9,201 bases of DNA from Deltaproteobacteria bacterium. GTDB lineage: Bacteria > Desulfobacterota > Desulfarculia > Adiutricales > Adiutricaceae. The stretch is taken from NCBI GenBank assembly GCA_031257955.1, contig JAIRNQ010000229.1, forward strand, positions 1-9,201, in the 5' to 3' direction. The notes under the pieces are model-generated. The model was not told the origin of the DNA. It did not search any database and saw only the letters and a program-made list of their open reading frames with translations. The position numbers and the translations under genes were made by a program. Within the stretch, counting starts at the first letter, position 1; every line of letters begins with the position of its first letter. Shown here piece by piece: positions 1 through 6,410 of this stretch.

Positions 1-158
1 GCTAGATATTGGCAGCCAAGGCTAGGGACGGGCTATATGTCGTGTAACATCGATTACCCTGGCCTTCATATTATCCCAGAGATTCATTTAACGATAAGGC
101 CAACACCCAACAGTTTGACGACTAACGCGCCGCCCATTCAGGCCAACTGTCTTTGGTT

Positions 159-187
159 TTGACTCTTAGGCCGACAACAAATAAAAA
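159..187 (+). promoter_or_regulatory. Candidate sigma-70 promoter for the LysM gene
   Basis: TTGACT at 159-164 is followed after 17 bases by TAAAAA at 182-187, five of six and four of six matches to the sigma-70 consensus at ideal spacing. A transcript would start near 194 and carry a leader of about 110 bases. This was judged by eye; the AT-rich run makes a chance -10 match fairly likely. Confidence 0.3.
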
Positions 188-256
188 AACCGACCTACAT
201 TCCAACTTTCGATTGGGTAACGGGAAAAATTTTAACTGCTTGGGTCCGGTTTTTTT
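183..256 (+). terminator. Terminator-like inverted repeat with T7 run
   Basis: The arm at 183-195 (seven A's then ccgacc) pairs with 243-256 (ggtccgg then seven T's), with one bulged C and a loop of about 47 bases. A stem running into a T tract resembles an intrinsic terminator, possibly ending transcription from a gene left of the window. The loop is far longer than in a normal terminator, and a transcript starting near 194 would miss the left arm, so the role is uncertain. Confidence 0.25.
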
Positions 257-306
257 GTCCATATCGCTCCCCCGACCTTCTGGGGACTATCGTCACGGTG
301 AACCAC

Positions 307-1362
307 ATGAAACGCCTTCTTAAGATTATCGGCGCCGGCCCCGTCCCGGCCTTGGCCACGTTCCCGGTCTTGGTTTTGGCCCTGGTATTGGGGCTGGCTT
401 TGGCTTTGGCCCCCTCGGCTTTGGCCCAGACCGCCCAAAGCTACGTGGTGGAGAAGGGCGACACGCCACGCAAGATAGCCAAGCGCTTTTACGGCAAGGC
501 CAACCTGGGCTCCAGGCTCCTTACGGCCAACCGGAACTTTCTGGCCAACCCCAGGAAGCTGACCCCCGGGGAGAAGATCTACCTCTTTTCCGAAGAGACG
601 CTAAACCTTAGGAAGCCTATCGAGATGCCGCCCCTGCCCGAGTTCTCGCCCGAGGCCCTCTACGAATCGAACAAACTGTTGGAAAAGGCCTTTCCCAAAT
701 TCGTCACCTTCGGCGCCGACGCCCGGGGCATTGGCGGCGGCGGGTTTTGGCGGATTAAAGTCCTCAGAAAGGACCCGATCACCAAGGCCATGATCGACAA
801 CTACTTCGAGGTTCGCCCGGTCGGCGAGGTCGTGGCCTCCACGGAATTGGGGGACACCTCCATAACCTCCGACGGCTATTCCAAGTCCCAGTTCGGGCGG
901 ACGCTCCTTTCGACCGGGGATAACGTCATCGTGCGTTTCACCCAGGATTTGGCCAAGATTTTGGACTCGGACACTTACGAAGAGTCGGACCCCTATTTCC
1001 GCACCTTCCCGGTCTACTCCATTGGGACTACCTTCCACGAACCGGACAAAAACAGCGCCAATTACGGTAAGGCCCTAGGCAACATTATGCGCTACAAGGG
1101 GAACGTGACCATAGGGGCCCGGGTGGAAAACACCATTCCGCCCTCCTCCTACGTCTCCAACCGGGCCAAGGGAAACGTCAGGGCCGACCGGGTAAGCGAT
1201 CTGGAGCCGGTAACCTACGTGGCCAACATCGGCTACACGGAAGACCCGATCTCGATTTCCGACAAGATTTTCGTCTTCGTGCTCATCGAGCCCGGACCGG
1301 AGCGCCGCTTGGATTCCCCTTACGTGGAACCCCCAGACTCCTTCGTCTCCCCGGGGCAGTGA
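307..1362 (+). CDS. Exported LysM-domain protein
   Basis: 351-residue secreted protein. Residues 1-40 form a signal peptide (MKRLLK, then a long Leu/Ala/Val core ending ALA before Gln41), with signal peptidase I cleavage likely after Ala40. The LysM domain spans about 45-93: it opens YVVEKGDTPRKIAKRFYG and closes LTPGEKIYLF, the usual layout of this peptidoglycan/GlcNAc-binding fold. The remaining 250 residues have no cysteine and no catalytic motif I recognise. Their pattern (GDNVIVRF, then a stretch like RTFPVYSIG, then SNRAKGNVRADRVSDLEP) recalls the C-terminal half of uncharacterised LysM proteins of Deltaproteobacteria. ATG 307 is preferred because GGTGA at 297-301 sits five bases before it; GTG 298 in the same frame would add three residues. 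A structural or anchoring role at the cell wall is inferred. Confidence 0.85.
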   Translation: MKRLLKIIGAGPVPALATFPVLVLALVLGLALALAPSALAQTAQSYVVEKGDTPRKIAKRFYGKANLGSRLLTANRNFLANPRKLTPGEKIYLFSEETLNLRKPIEMPPLPEFSPEALYESNKLLEKAFPKFVTFGADARGIGGGGFWRIKVLRKDPITKAMIDNYFEVRPVGEVVASTELGDTSITSDGYSKSQFGRTLLSTGDNVIVRFTQDLAKILDSDTYEESDPYFRTFPVYSIGTTFHEPDKNSANYGKALGNIMRYKGNVTIGARVENTIPPSSYVSNRAKGNVRADRVSDLEPVTYVANIGYTEDPISISDKIFVFVLIEPGPERRLDSPYVEPPDSFVSPGQ

Positions 1363-1370
1363 TCGCCCGC

Positions 1371-1482
1371 GGCCCCGCCGCCGTCCAGGCGCGGCGGAGC
1401 CTTACGGGACCGGTCGAGCGGCCTTTTCGACCGTCCGCCAATACGGGCCAATTCCCCCCGGCCGGACCGGCCCTGACGGGCC
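1371..1482 (+). terminator. Cluster of three GC hairpins between the LysM and lipoprotein genes
   Basis: Three successive inverted repeats follow the LysM stop codon. They are 1371-1401 (ccgccgc pairing with gcggcgg plus a flanking ggc/gcc), 1407-1436 (ggaccggtcga with tcgaccgtcc, one bulged C, loop containing TTTT) and 1469-1482 (ggccc-tgac-gggcc). None has a good T run after it, so intrinsic termination is doubtful. They may stabilise mRNA 3' ends or simply reflect high GC. Confidence 0.3.
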
Positions 1483-1513
1483 GCGGGACGGGGGCATTTT
1501 AGGGTGAACAATT

Positions 1514-2206
1514 ATGTTGAGAGCTTTGATTATATCGGCCCTGGCGGCGGTTGCCATGTCTGTCTTTTCCGCGGGCTGCTCCCCGGTCTCCGCGCCGATT
1601 ACGGCCTATAGGACGTTCAAAGTTTGCGAGGGCAGATACGTTAACGATCTCGGTCCCGTGAGGGGGGCCTACCGGGAGGCCCGACCCGACAGTTGCAAGG
1701 TCTCCTTGGAGCCTTTCGATATGGGCGCCTGGGTGGAAGCCCCACTAAACTCCCATAAAACCACCGGCCTCAGAACGGTCGTCCTTGGCTGCGCCAATTT
1801 GACCCCATCGGCGGAAGGCTGCGACTACGGCGGACTTTTGGGGCACTCGGTCACCCTAAACATGAATTTTGACATGGCCCGCTACCCGGACACGGCCATA
1901 GTCCAGAAAGCCGTTCTGGCCGTGAGGGTCCGCGAAAACATAAACTACTTCGCCCAAGCCGCCCAGCTTAGGGGGAGACAGATGATCTCGGACACTTTCC
2001 AGAGTCTGGGGGGCGAGGTGGGAACGCCGGCCATGCAACCGGGCTGGGTGACCTTCGACGTCACCGAATTCGCCGCCCGGGCCATCAACGAACGCCGGGC
2101 CTCGGTTTCCTTCGAGCTCTCGTTGCCCTGCGGCCGTTCGGAATCGGAACTGACCACGGTTAGCGTACTTGAAGCCCAGCCCAGAATAATAGTCGAGTAT
2201 AAGTAA
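1514..2206 (+). CDS. Lipoprotein with DNRLRE-like C-terminal region
   Basis: 230-residue putative lipoprotein. Residues 1-21 form a short hydrophobic signal ending in the lipobox FSAGC, so Cys22 should be lipidated after signal peptidase II cleavage. The residue after it is Ser, which would favour outer-membrane sorting by the E. coli +2 rule. From about 130 to the end the pattern resembles DNRLRE/CBM96-type beta-sandwich domains: AVLAVRVRE, then GWVTFDVTEFAARAINE, a strand around 196-204, and the closing QPRIIVEYK, like the PrLvVtY ending of that family. Five further cysteines (38, 61, 93, 103, 206) could form disulfides in the periplasm. The start is supported by AGGGTG about eight bases before ATG. 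The family match is by eye only, no substrate can be named, and nothing enzymatic is visible. It sits between two exported peptidoglycan-associated proteins, so an envelope role is inferred. Confidence 0.8.
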   Translation: MLRALIISALAAVAMSVFSAGCSPVSAPITAYRTFKVCEGRYVNDLGPVRGAYREARPDSCKVSLEPFDMGAWVEAPLNSHKTTGLRTVVLGCANLTPSAEGCDYGGLLGHSVTLNMNFDMARYPDTAIVQKAVLAVRVRENINYFAQAAQLRGRQMISDTFQSLGGEVGTPAMQPGWVTFDVTEFAARAINERRASVSFELSLPCGRSESELTTVSVLEAQPRIIVEYK

Positions 2207-2223
2207 GCCCATCGCCTGAGGCT

Positions 2224-2241
2224 GGGCCCAAAATGGGGCCC
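2224..2241 (+). terminator. Strong GC hairpin after the lipoprotein gene
   Basis: A perfect six-base stem, gggccc at 2224-2229 and 2236-2241, closes a six-base loop (aaaatg) starting 17 bases after the lipoprotein stop. There is no T run, so it may act as an mRNA 3' end or with Rho rather than as a classical terminator. Confidence 0.3.
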
Positions 2242-2265
2242 GCCCCTGGATAACGGTTTAGCGCT

Positions 2266-2323
2266 AACTGGCCAACATTTAACCGCGCCCCAGGCTTTTG
2301 GGGGTGCCGGCGGGCGAAAGCGG
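2266..2323. repeat. Intergenic repeat, copy A
   Basis: First of two direct copies about 58 bases long. It runs from AACTGGCCAA through a hairpin core (cccc at 2288-2291, ggggg at 2300-2304) into a block at 2299-2323 that is identical over 25 bases to copy B. The copies are 72 bases apart in their identical parts. The block contains gcGAAAgc, a GNRA-type tetraloop sequence, which hints at a structured RNA but does not prove one. A perfect palindrome TTAGCGCTAA at 2258-2267 overlaps its left end. Confidence 0.6.
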
Positions 2324-2336
2324 GCCTCTGGGCGCG

Positions 2337-2395
2337 AACTTACCAATATTTCACCGCGCCCCCCGACTTCTGGGGGTGCCGGCGGGCGAAAGCGG
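2337..2395. repeat. Intergenic repeat, copy B
   Basis: Second copy, one base longer than copy A, with differences concentrated in its left half and hairpin loop (cccccc at 2359-2364, ggggg at 2372-2376). The right 25 bases (2371-2395) match copy A exactly. The hairpin core CCCCCGAC-TTCTGGGG recurs with one inserted C at 269-285, just before the LysM gene, suggesting a dispersed element and not a single local duplication. Confidence 0.6.
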
Positions 2396-2424
2396 CCGGA
2401 GGCCTTCGCCTTTGGGACAATAGG

Positions 2425-2443
2425 CCATCCCCACGGGGGATGG
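2425..2443 (+). promoter_or_regulatory. Perfect 8-bp hairpin just upstream of the ribosome binding site of the OmpA-like gene
   Basis: ccatcccc at 2425-2432 pairs perfectly with ggggatgg at 2436-2443 over a three-base loop. It ends 11 bases before the GGAG ribosome binding site (2455-2458) of the next gene, so it lies in the 5' leader if transcription starts upstream. No T run follows. It could protect the leader from decay or influence translation; either role is inferred. Confidence 0.4.
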
Positions 2444-2465
2444 TTATGCGAAGCGGAGTTTAACC

Positions 2466-3482
2466 ATGAGAAAAACCTTGACCCACATGGCCGCCATGGT
2501 CGCCGTCGCGATCGTTTCCTTGGCCGCCACCATGGGCGCCCTGGCCCAATACGATCCCGAAGTCCGTCTCTCCCGGCAACTGGTGGCCGATCAGGGTCTG
2601 TTTTTCGGGCTGTCCGAAAACAACATAATGGGCATGTCCGTTTCGCGAGACCAGGGGGCCGACCCCAACGTCAGCCTCTCCCGCCTGGGCCTCAAGCCCG
2701 AGGTGGTCTTCGGCAAAGACTTGGCCATACTCAAGCAGCCCTTCAATTCCCGCAGCTGGCCCATCCTGACCTGGGCCGTCTACCTGGGTAACGAGCAGGC
2801 CGTAAACCTCCTCTTGCGGGCCGGGGCTAGGGTCAACGCCCCCGACGAGTACGGCGCCACCGCCCTCCACTGGGCCGCCCAAACCGGCCGCTACAAAATC
2901 GCCAAGATCCTCCTAAACAACGGCGCCTCCTGCCAGGCCCGGGACTTTAGGGGGGCCACGCCCAAAGACTGGGCCATGATGTCCAGCCAATACGATCTGG
3001 TGCGCCTGATCGACAGCCGTTCCTGCCGGGTCCAGAATATTGGCGACGAGGACGGCGACGGCGTCCCGGACGACCGCGACCAGTGCCCCGGCACTCCCCT
3101 GGGGGCCCCGGTGGACGAGCGCGGCTGCTGGATTGTGGCCTACGCCGCTTTCTTCGACTTCGACAAATCCATCATCAAAAGCGAGTTCCTGCCCCACATC
3201 CAGCAAGCGGCCCGAGTGCTTTCCAATAACCCCGACGTTAACGTGCGGGTGGTTGGCCACACCGACTACGTGGGCAGCGACTCTTACAACTACGGTCTGG
3301 GGCTCAGACGGGCCCAGTCGGTCATAAGGGAGCTGGTTAAAAACGGCGTCTCCCCGGGACGCCTCACCGAGGATTCCCGAGGCGAGACCGAGCCCATCGA
3401 CACCAACTCCACCAGGGCCGGACGGGCCAGGAACCGCCGCGTGGAAATCCACGTCGCCCAGCCCGCCGGCGTCACCCCATAA
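2466..3482 (+). CDS. Exported ankyrin-TSP3-OmpA C-terminal domain protein
   Basis: 338-residue secreted protein. Signal peptide about 1-27 (cleavage after GALA). Residues 45-185 hold about four ankyrin-type repeats: a degenerate first (DQGADPNVSL), then LTWAVYLGNEQAVNLLLRAG, ATALHWAAQTGRYKIAKILL and ATPKDWAMMSSQYDLVRLID. Residues 194-221 (DEDGDGVPDDRDQCPGT... ending in Cys221) match a thrombospondin type 3 calcium-binding linker. Residues 226-330 form an OmpA-like domain: FFDFDKS, GHTDYVGSDSYNYGLGLRRA and NRRVEI. Asp267 and Arg282 match in identity and spacing the two residues of OmpA that hold the diaminopimelate of peptidoglycan. The protein should therefore bind the cell wall non-covalently and display ankyrin repeats in the periplasm. 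No beta-barrel is present. GGAG seven bases before ATG supports the start. The ankyrin partner is unknown. Confidence 0.9.
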   Translation: MRKTLTHMAAMVAVAIVSLAATMGALAQYDPEVRLSRQLVADQGLFFGLSENNIMGMSVSRDQGADPNVSLSRLGLKPEVVFGKDLAILKQPFNSRSWPILTWAVYLGNEQAVNLLLRAGARVNAPDEYGATALHWAAQTGRYKIAKILLNNGASCQARDFRGATPKDWAMMSSQYDLVRLIDSRSCRVQNIGDEDGDGVPDDRDQCPGTPLGAPVDERGCWIVAYAAFFDFDKSIIKSEFLPHIQQAARVLSNNPDVNVRVVGHTDYVGSDSYNYGLGLRRAQSVIRELVKNGVSPGRLTEDSRGETEPIDTNSTRAGRARNRRVEIHVAQPAGVTP

Positions 3483-3530
3483 GCCCAGGGGCTTACGGCC
3501 CCGCTGGGCCAACCGGTAGCCCAATGCCAA

Positions 3531-3574
3531 AACCCCGACCGCCTGGAATAATCCAGGCCGGCCGGGGTTTTTTT
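3531..3574 (+). terminator. Intrinsic terminator between convergent genes, probably bidirectional
   Basis: Long stem: aaccccg-acc-gcctgg at 3531-3546 pairs with ccaggc-cgg-cgggg ending at 3567 (one bulge, one mismatch), loop aataat, then seven T's at 3568-3574. It follows the OmpA-like gene by 48 bases. On the other strand the stem is followed by TTTTGG, so it may also terminate trpS, which ends at 3622. A second hairpin without T run (gcccag...ctgggc, 3483-3509) sits directly after the stop codon. Confidence 0.85.
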
Positions 3575-3621
3575 CGTTCCCGCTCCGGGGGTGGCTTCCG
3601 TGGGCCTTGGCGCGATTTGGA

Positions 3622-4587
3622 TCAGTAAATCAGCCCGACCTTCTCCCGGACCACGTCCATGGTGATGGTGGCCACCTTACGGGCCTTGATGGCCCCCTCG
3701 GACATGATTTGCCTTACCTCGTTGGGCTTTCTGGCCAGCTCTAGTCGCTTTTCCCTAAAGGGCGCGAAAAAACTCCAGATGACCTCGATCAGTTCCTTTT
3801 TAACCTCGGAATATTTAAGACCCGGCTTCAGGTAGCGTTCCCGAAGCTCGGCTTGGCCCTCGGCGTCCAGAAACAACCGGTATATTCCGAAGAGGTTGCA
3901 AGTGTCAGGGTCTTTCACGTCGGAGACGGCCTTGGCGTCGGTGACGATGGCCATGACCCGGCGCTTCAGTTCGTCCTTCTCCAAAAAAATGTCGATGGCG
4001 TTGCCGTAACTTTTACTCATCTTCTGGCCGTCGATGCCGGGGATGGTGGCCAAGGTTTTGTCGATGGCGGCTTCGGGCATGACGAAGGTCTCGCCGTAGA
4101 CGTGGTTAAAGGCCCCGGCAATGTCCCTGGCGATCTCCAAATGTTGCTTCTGGTCTTTCCCCACCGGCACCAGATTGGCCTGGTAGAGGAGTATGTCCGC
4201 CGCCATCAGTACCGGGTAAGCGAAAAGTCCATGATTGGGCGTGAAATGCCTGGCCAGTTTGTCCTTGTAGGAGTGGCTCCGTTCCAAAAGCCCCATGGAG
4301 GTGTGGTTATGGAGGATCCATGTCAGCTCGGCGTGTTCCGGGACGTCGCCCTGGACCCAAAAATAACACTTGTCCGGATCCAGCCCCAGGGCCAAGAAAT
4401 CCATGGCCGCTTCCATGGTGTTTATGGCCAACAACTGCCCGTCGGTAACCGAGGTCAGGGCGTGGAGGTTAACGATAAAGCAATAAAGCTCGCTTTTCTC
4501 TTGCCAGCCGATCATCTGTCGCATCATGCCAAAAAAGTTGCCTATGTGTAGACTGCCGGACGGTTGTATACCCGATAAAACCCGCAT
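3622..4587 (-). CDS. trpS: Tryptophan--tRNA ligase
   Basis: 321-residue class Ic aminoacyl-tRNA synthetase that charges tRNA-Trp with tryptophan using ATP in the cytoplasm. The start of the protein, MRVLSGIQPSGSLHIGN, is the family signature with its HIGH-type motif (HIGN, 14-17). The second ATP motif is an exact KMSKS at 189-193. GKDQKQHLE (143-151) and YPVLMAADILLYQA (124-137, with Asp131 at the position that binds the tryptophan amino group) are also typical. The length fits the roughly 330-residue bacterial norm. The reading frame stays open 46 codons further upstream, but that extension lacks homology and the family begins at this ATG; GGGAG lies about 11 bases upstream, slightly far. 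It is last in a - strand series after glmU and the glmS-like gene, 158 bases downstream of the latter, so it may have its own promoter. Confidence 0.97.
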   Translation of the reverse strand: MRVLSGIQPSGSLHIGNFFGMMRQMIGWQEKSELYCFIVNLHALTSVTDGQLLAINTMEAAMDFLALGLDPDKCYFWVQGDVPEHAELTWILHNHTSMGLLERSHSYKDKLARHFTPNHGLFAYPVLMAADILLYQANLVPVGKDQKQHLEIARDIAGAFNHVYGETFVMPEAAIDKTLATIPGIDGQKMSKSYGNAIDIFLEKDELKRRVMAIVTDAKAVSDVKDPDTCNLFGIYRLFLDAEGQAELRERYLKPGLKYSEVKKELIEVIWSFFAPFREKRLELARKPNEVRQIMSEGAIKARKVATITMDVVREKVGLIY

Positions 4588-4603
4588 CGTTCGCCAAACT
4601 CCC

Positions 4604-4621
4604 AAAAAAAGCCCGGCGGGC
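4604..4621 (-). terminator. Short terminator-like hairpin with T7 between the glmS-like gene and trpS
   Basis: Read on the - strand: gccc-gcc-gggc followed immediately by seven T's. The stem is only four base pairs, though all G-C, so termination would be weak or partial. It lies within the trpS leader, 17 bases before the ATG. A separate hairpin (acccc-tca-ggggt, 4741-4753) places the glmS-like stop codon in its loop. Confidence 0.35.
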
Positions 4622-4745
4622 CGACCCCTGGCCGCCCGTGGGCTTGGATATCGCGCAAAAGCCCGCGCCGTTCCAATCCGGCGCCGGTACCGAAACGGAC
4701 CGAACCCTATTCCGGGCCCGGCCAAGTTCCGCGCTCGCCAACCCC

Positions 4746-6128
4746 TCAGGGGTGATCGGGCGCGCCGCCGTTGCCTTTCTTGCCGGACCGGGCGCCGGCT
4801 TTGCCTTGGCCCCCGGCCTGACCGCCATTTCCGGCTTGATCTGGGCCCGAGTCCAATGGGCCGGATTGGCTACCGGCTTGAACCGATACTGGCGACCCTG
4901 GTGCCCCTGGCGCCAGGATTTGGGGCGCGGGCTGGCTCTTGATTTGGGGGCCAATCTGGCTTTTGGCCGTATCCTCCGAACCCAAACCGCGGATCTCCGG
5001 CTGGAGCGTCCCGCCCGGGTGGTCCACATCCAGGCCTCGGGCCTGGCCCAGGTGGAAAGCCAAAAGCTGCAAGGGGATTACGGCCACCATTGGCCTTAGA
5101 CGGGAGGGCACTTGGGGAAGCGGCAAACAGGTGTCGGCCATGCTGGCCAGGGCTTGGTCCTTCTTGGGACCGTCCTCGGTAATCAAGATAAGCGGGGCGT
5201 TTCTGGCTTTAAGCTCGAAGGCCAGGGACAAGCTGTTGGCCTCCTCCTCGTCGGAAAAGGAAAACATGATTATGGGGGTGTCCGGCCCGGCCATGGCCAG
5301 CGGCCCGTGGCCGAACTCGCCGGCCGGATAGCCTTCGGCGTGAATCTTGGCCACTTCCTTAAGCTTGAGAGCCCCTTCCAGGGCCATGGGCAAAAGATGC
5401 CCCCGGGCCAGGATGAAGGTCTGGAAATAAGGGTTCAAAAACTTGGCCACCTCGATAACCTTGGGCTCCAGGTCTTTCTTCATCAAGGCCTCCCGGATCA
5501 TCTCCGGGACCCGGGAAAAACTTTCTATCTCCTGGCGCCATTCTTTGCGCAGAAGGTTCCGGCTCTGGGCCAGCCTTAGGCCCAAGAGGGCCAGTACCAG
5601 CGACTGGGAGGTGAAGGCTTTGGTGGAGGCCTTGGAGTGGACTTTTCCGGCCAGAGTCAACAGCGTGCCCATGGCCGCTTCGGTTAAGGGGCTATCGGCC
5701 TCGTTAACCACGGCCAGGGTATGGGCCCCCCGCCGCCGGGCCAAGTCCAGGGCGGCCAAGGTGTCCGGGCTACGCCCCGACTGGGACACGGCCACGGCCA
5801 AAGTGGTCTCGTCCACCAGGGAATGGTGACGGCCGCACTCCGAGGCCGGTTCGACCACGGTGGGGATCTGGGCGAATTCCTCGATGAGGTACCGGGCGGT
5901 CATGGCCGCGTGGTAGCTGGTCCCGCAAGCGGTGATATAAGTTTTTTGTATGCTTTTCAGGGTTTGGTCGTCCAGCGGGGGACGGTTCATCTTCAACTGG
6001 AAATTTTGGCCCATGAACTGGGCCAAGGTGTAAGCCAAAGCGTTGGGCTGCTCGTTAATTTCTTTTATGAAATAAGGGCGGTCACCGTTTTTTGGTGGGT
6101 TCATGTTTCCCAAACCATCCATCACCAT
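4746..6128 (-). CDS. glmS: GlmS-type isomerase (two SIS domains) without glutaminase domain
   Basis: 460-residue homologue of the isomerase half of glutamine--fructose-6-phosphate aminotransferase, which makes glucosamine-6-phosphate. Similarity begins at the inter-domain linker (FIKEINEQP, 20-28) and covers both SIS domains: ACGTS (67-71), SQSG (115-118), ASTKAF (167-172), ALEGALKLKE (249-258) and HAEGYPAGEFGHGPLAM (263-279). Glu258 and His274 match E. coli Glu488 and His504. Two parts are missing. The whole N-terminal glutaminase domain (about 240 residues starting with catalytic Cys) is absent. The conserved PRNLAKSVTVE end with the substrate-binding lysine (E. coli Lys603) is replaced by DVDHPGG and then an 85-residue Gln/Gly/Pro/Ser-rich tail. 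ATG 6128 is chosen for its GAGG five bases upstream. It may use free ammonia, work with a separate glutaminase, or be a deaminase or isomerase; the sequence does not decide. Confidence 0.88.
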   Translation of the reverse strand: MVMDGLGNMNPPKNGDRPYFIKEINEQPNALAYTLAQFMGQNFQLKMNRPPLDDQTLKSIQKTYITACGTSYHAAMTARYLIEEFAQIPTVVEPASECGRHHSLVDETTLAVAVSQSGRSPDTLAALDLARRRGAHTLAVVNEADSPLTEAAMGTLLTLAGKVHSKASTKAFTSQSLVLALLGLRLAQSRNLLRKEWRQEIESFSRVPEMIREALMKKDLEPKVIEVAKFLNPYFQTFILARGHLLPMALEGALKLKEVAKIHAEGYPAGEFGHGPLAMAGPDTPIIMFSFSDEEEANSLSLAFELKARNAPLILITEDGPKKDQALASMADTCLPLPQVPSRLRPMVAVIPLQLLAFHLGQARGLDVDHPGGTLQPEIRGLGSEDTAKSQIGPQIKSQPAPQILAPGAPGSPVSVQAGSQSGPLDSGPDQAGNGGQAGGQGKAGARSGKKGNGGAPDHP

Positions 6129-6164
6129 TGAAACCTCAAACTCTTTCTCGTTTATTTTTTGTGC

Positions 6165-6183
6165 CCCGACCCTTCCGGTCGGG
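6165..6183. promoter_or_regulatory. Perfect 7-bp hairpin in the leader of the glmS-like gene
   Basis: cccgacc at 6165-6171 and ggtcggg at 6177-6183 pair perfectly around a five-base loop. On the - strand it lies 36 bases before the ATG of the glmS-like gene, hence in its 5' untranslated region if the promoter near 6300 is real. No T run follows on that strand. It shows no glmS ribozyme architecture that I can recognise. Confidence 0.35.
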
Positions 6184-6285
6184 CTTTTGCCAGTTTTGGC
6201 CAAAAGCTTGGACCCGCGGCCAATTATCCATGGACCGCTTTCTTCGTGGCGCCGAGGCCATGAAAACGATACCCAAGTCCGTTAC

Positions 6286-6313
6286 ATTTTAGCAGAAAAG
6301 ACCCACCGCGCAA
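6286..6313 (-). promoter_or_regulatory. Candidate promoter for the glmS-like gene
   Basis: On the - strand TTGCGC (6313-6308) is followed after 16 bases by TAAAAT (6291-6286). The -10 matches five of six and the -35 three of six. A transcript would start near 6279, giving a leader of about 150 bases. The -35 overlaps the T tract of the glmU terminator candidate. Judged by eye and weak. Confidence 0.25.
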
Positions 6314-6348
6314 AAAAATCTCCGTAAGCCCGCGCAGCGCATGGGCTT
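6312..6348 (-). terminator. Possible intrinsic terminator after glmU
   Basis: On the - strand aagccc (6348-6343 side) pairs with gggctt (6331-6326 side) over an 11-base loop containing gcgctgcgc, then after seven bases a run of seven T's (6318-6312). The gap between stem and T run is longer than usual, so efficiency is doubtful. It lies 63 bases downstream of the glmU stop. Confidence 0.35.
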
Positions 6349-6410
6349 GACCACCCAACCCCGCCATTTAGGCCATGGCCAAAAGGCCCTAGGTTCGCCC
6401 ATATAATCAT

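Larger units (their letters stand above)
1..297. other. Intergenic region upstream of the LysM gene; no gene seen
   Basis: No convincing coding sequence is visible in these bases, and none of the frames gives a protein-like reading. The stretch is more AT-rich than the genes to its right, as expected for regulatory DNA. It holds a small perfect dyad at 9-19 (ttggc-a-gccaa), a candidate promoter near 159-187, a long-looped inverted repeat ending in a T run at 250-256, and a GC hairpin at 269-285. Any gene to the left lies outside the window. Confidence 0.6.

Noticed and set aside
2913..3530. 205-codon - strand ORF opposite the ankyrin-OmpA gene
   Set aside because: It is the antisense shadow of clear ankyrin and OmpA motifs, has no homology-like pattern, and overlaps into the terminator region.
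3853..4551. 232-codon + strand ORF opposite trpS
   Set aside because: It is antisense to the trpS KMSKS and ATP-site region, and nothing in it resembles a protein family.
4588..4725. 46-residue N-terminal extension of TrpRS
   Set aside because: It is Arg/Gly/Pro-rich with no similarity to the family. The conserved start MRVLSGIQPSG is at 4587, and the extension would include the terminator-like hairpin.
4960..5040. Frameshift explaining loss of the GlmS C-tail
   Set aside because: Neither alternative frame after DVDHPGG restores a PRNLAKSVTVE-like ending, so the divergent tail seems genuine in this sequence.
6129..6203. N-terminal extension of the glmS-like protein from a TTG codon at 6203
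   Set aside because: TTG is a poor start, the added residues have no homology, and they would include the leader hairpin at 6165-6183. ATG 6128 has GAGG five bases upstream.
6129..6410. glmS ribozyme or missing glutaminase exon upstream of the glmS-like gene
   Set aside because: No ribozyme core arrangement is recognisable and no frame gives a CGIVGY-type glutaminase start; only a hairpin and a weak promoter are seen.
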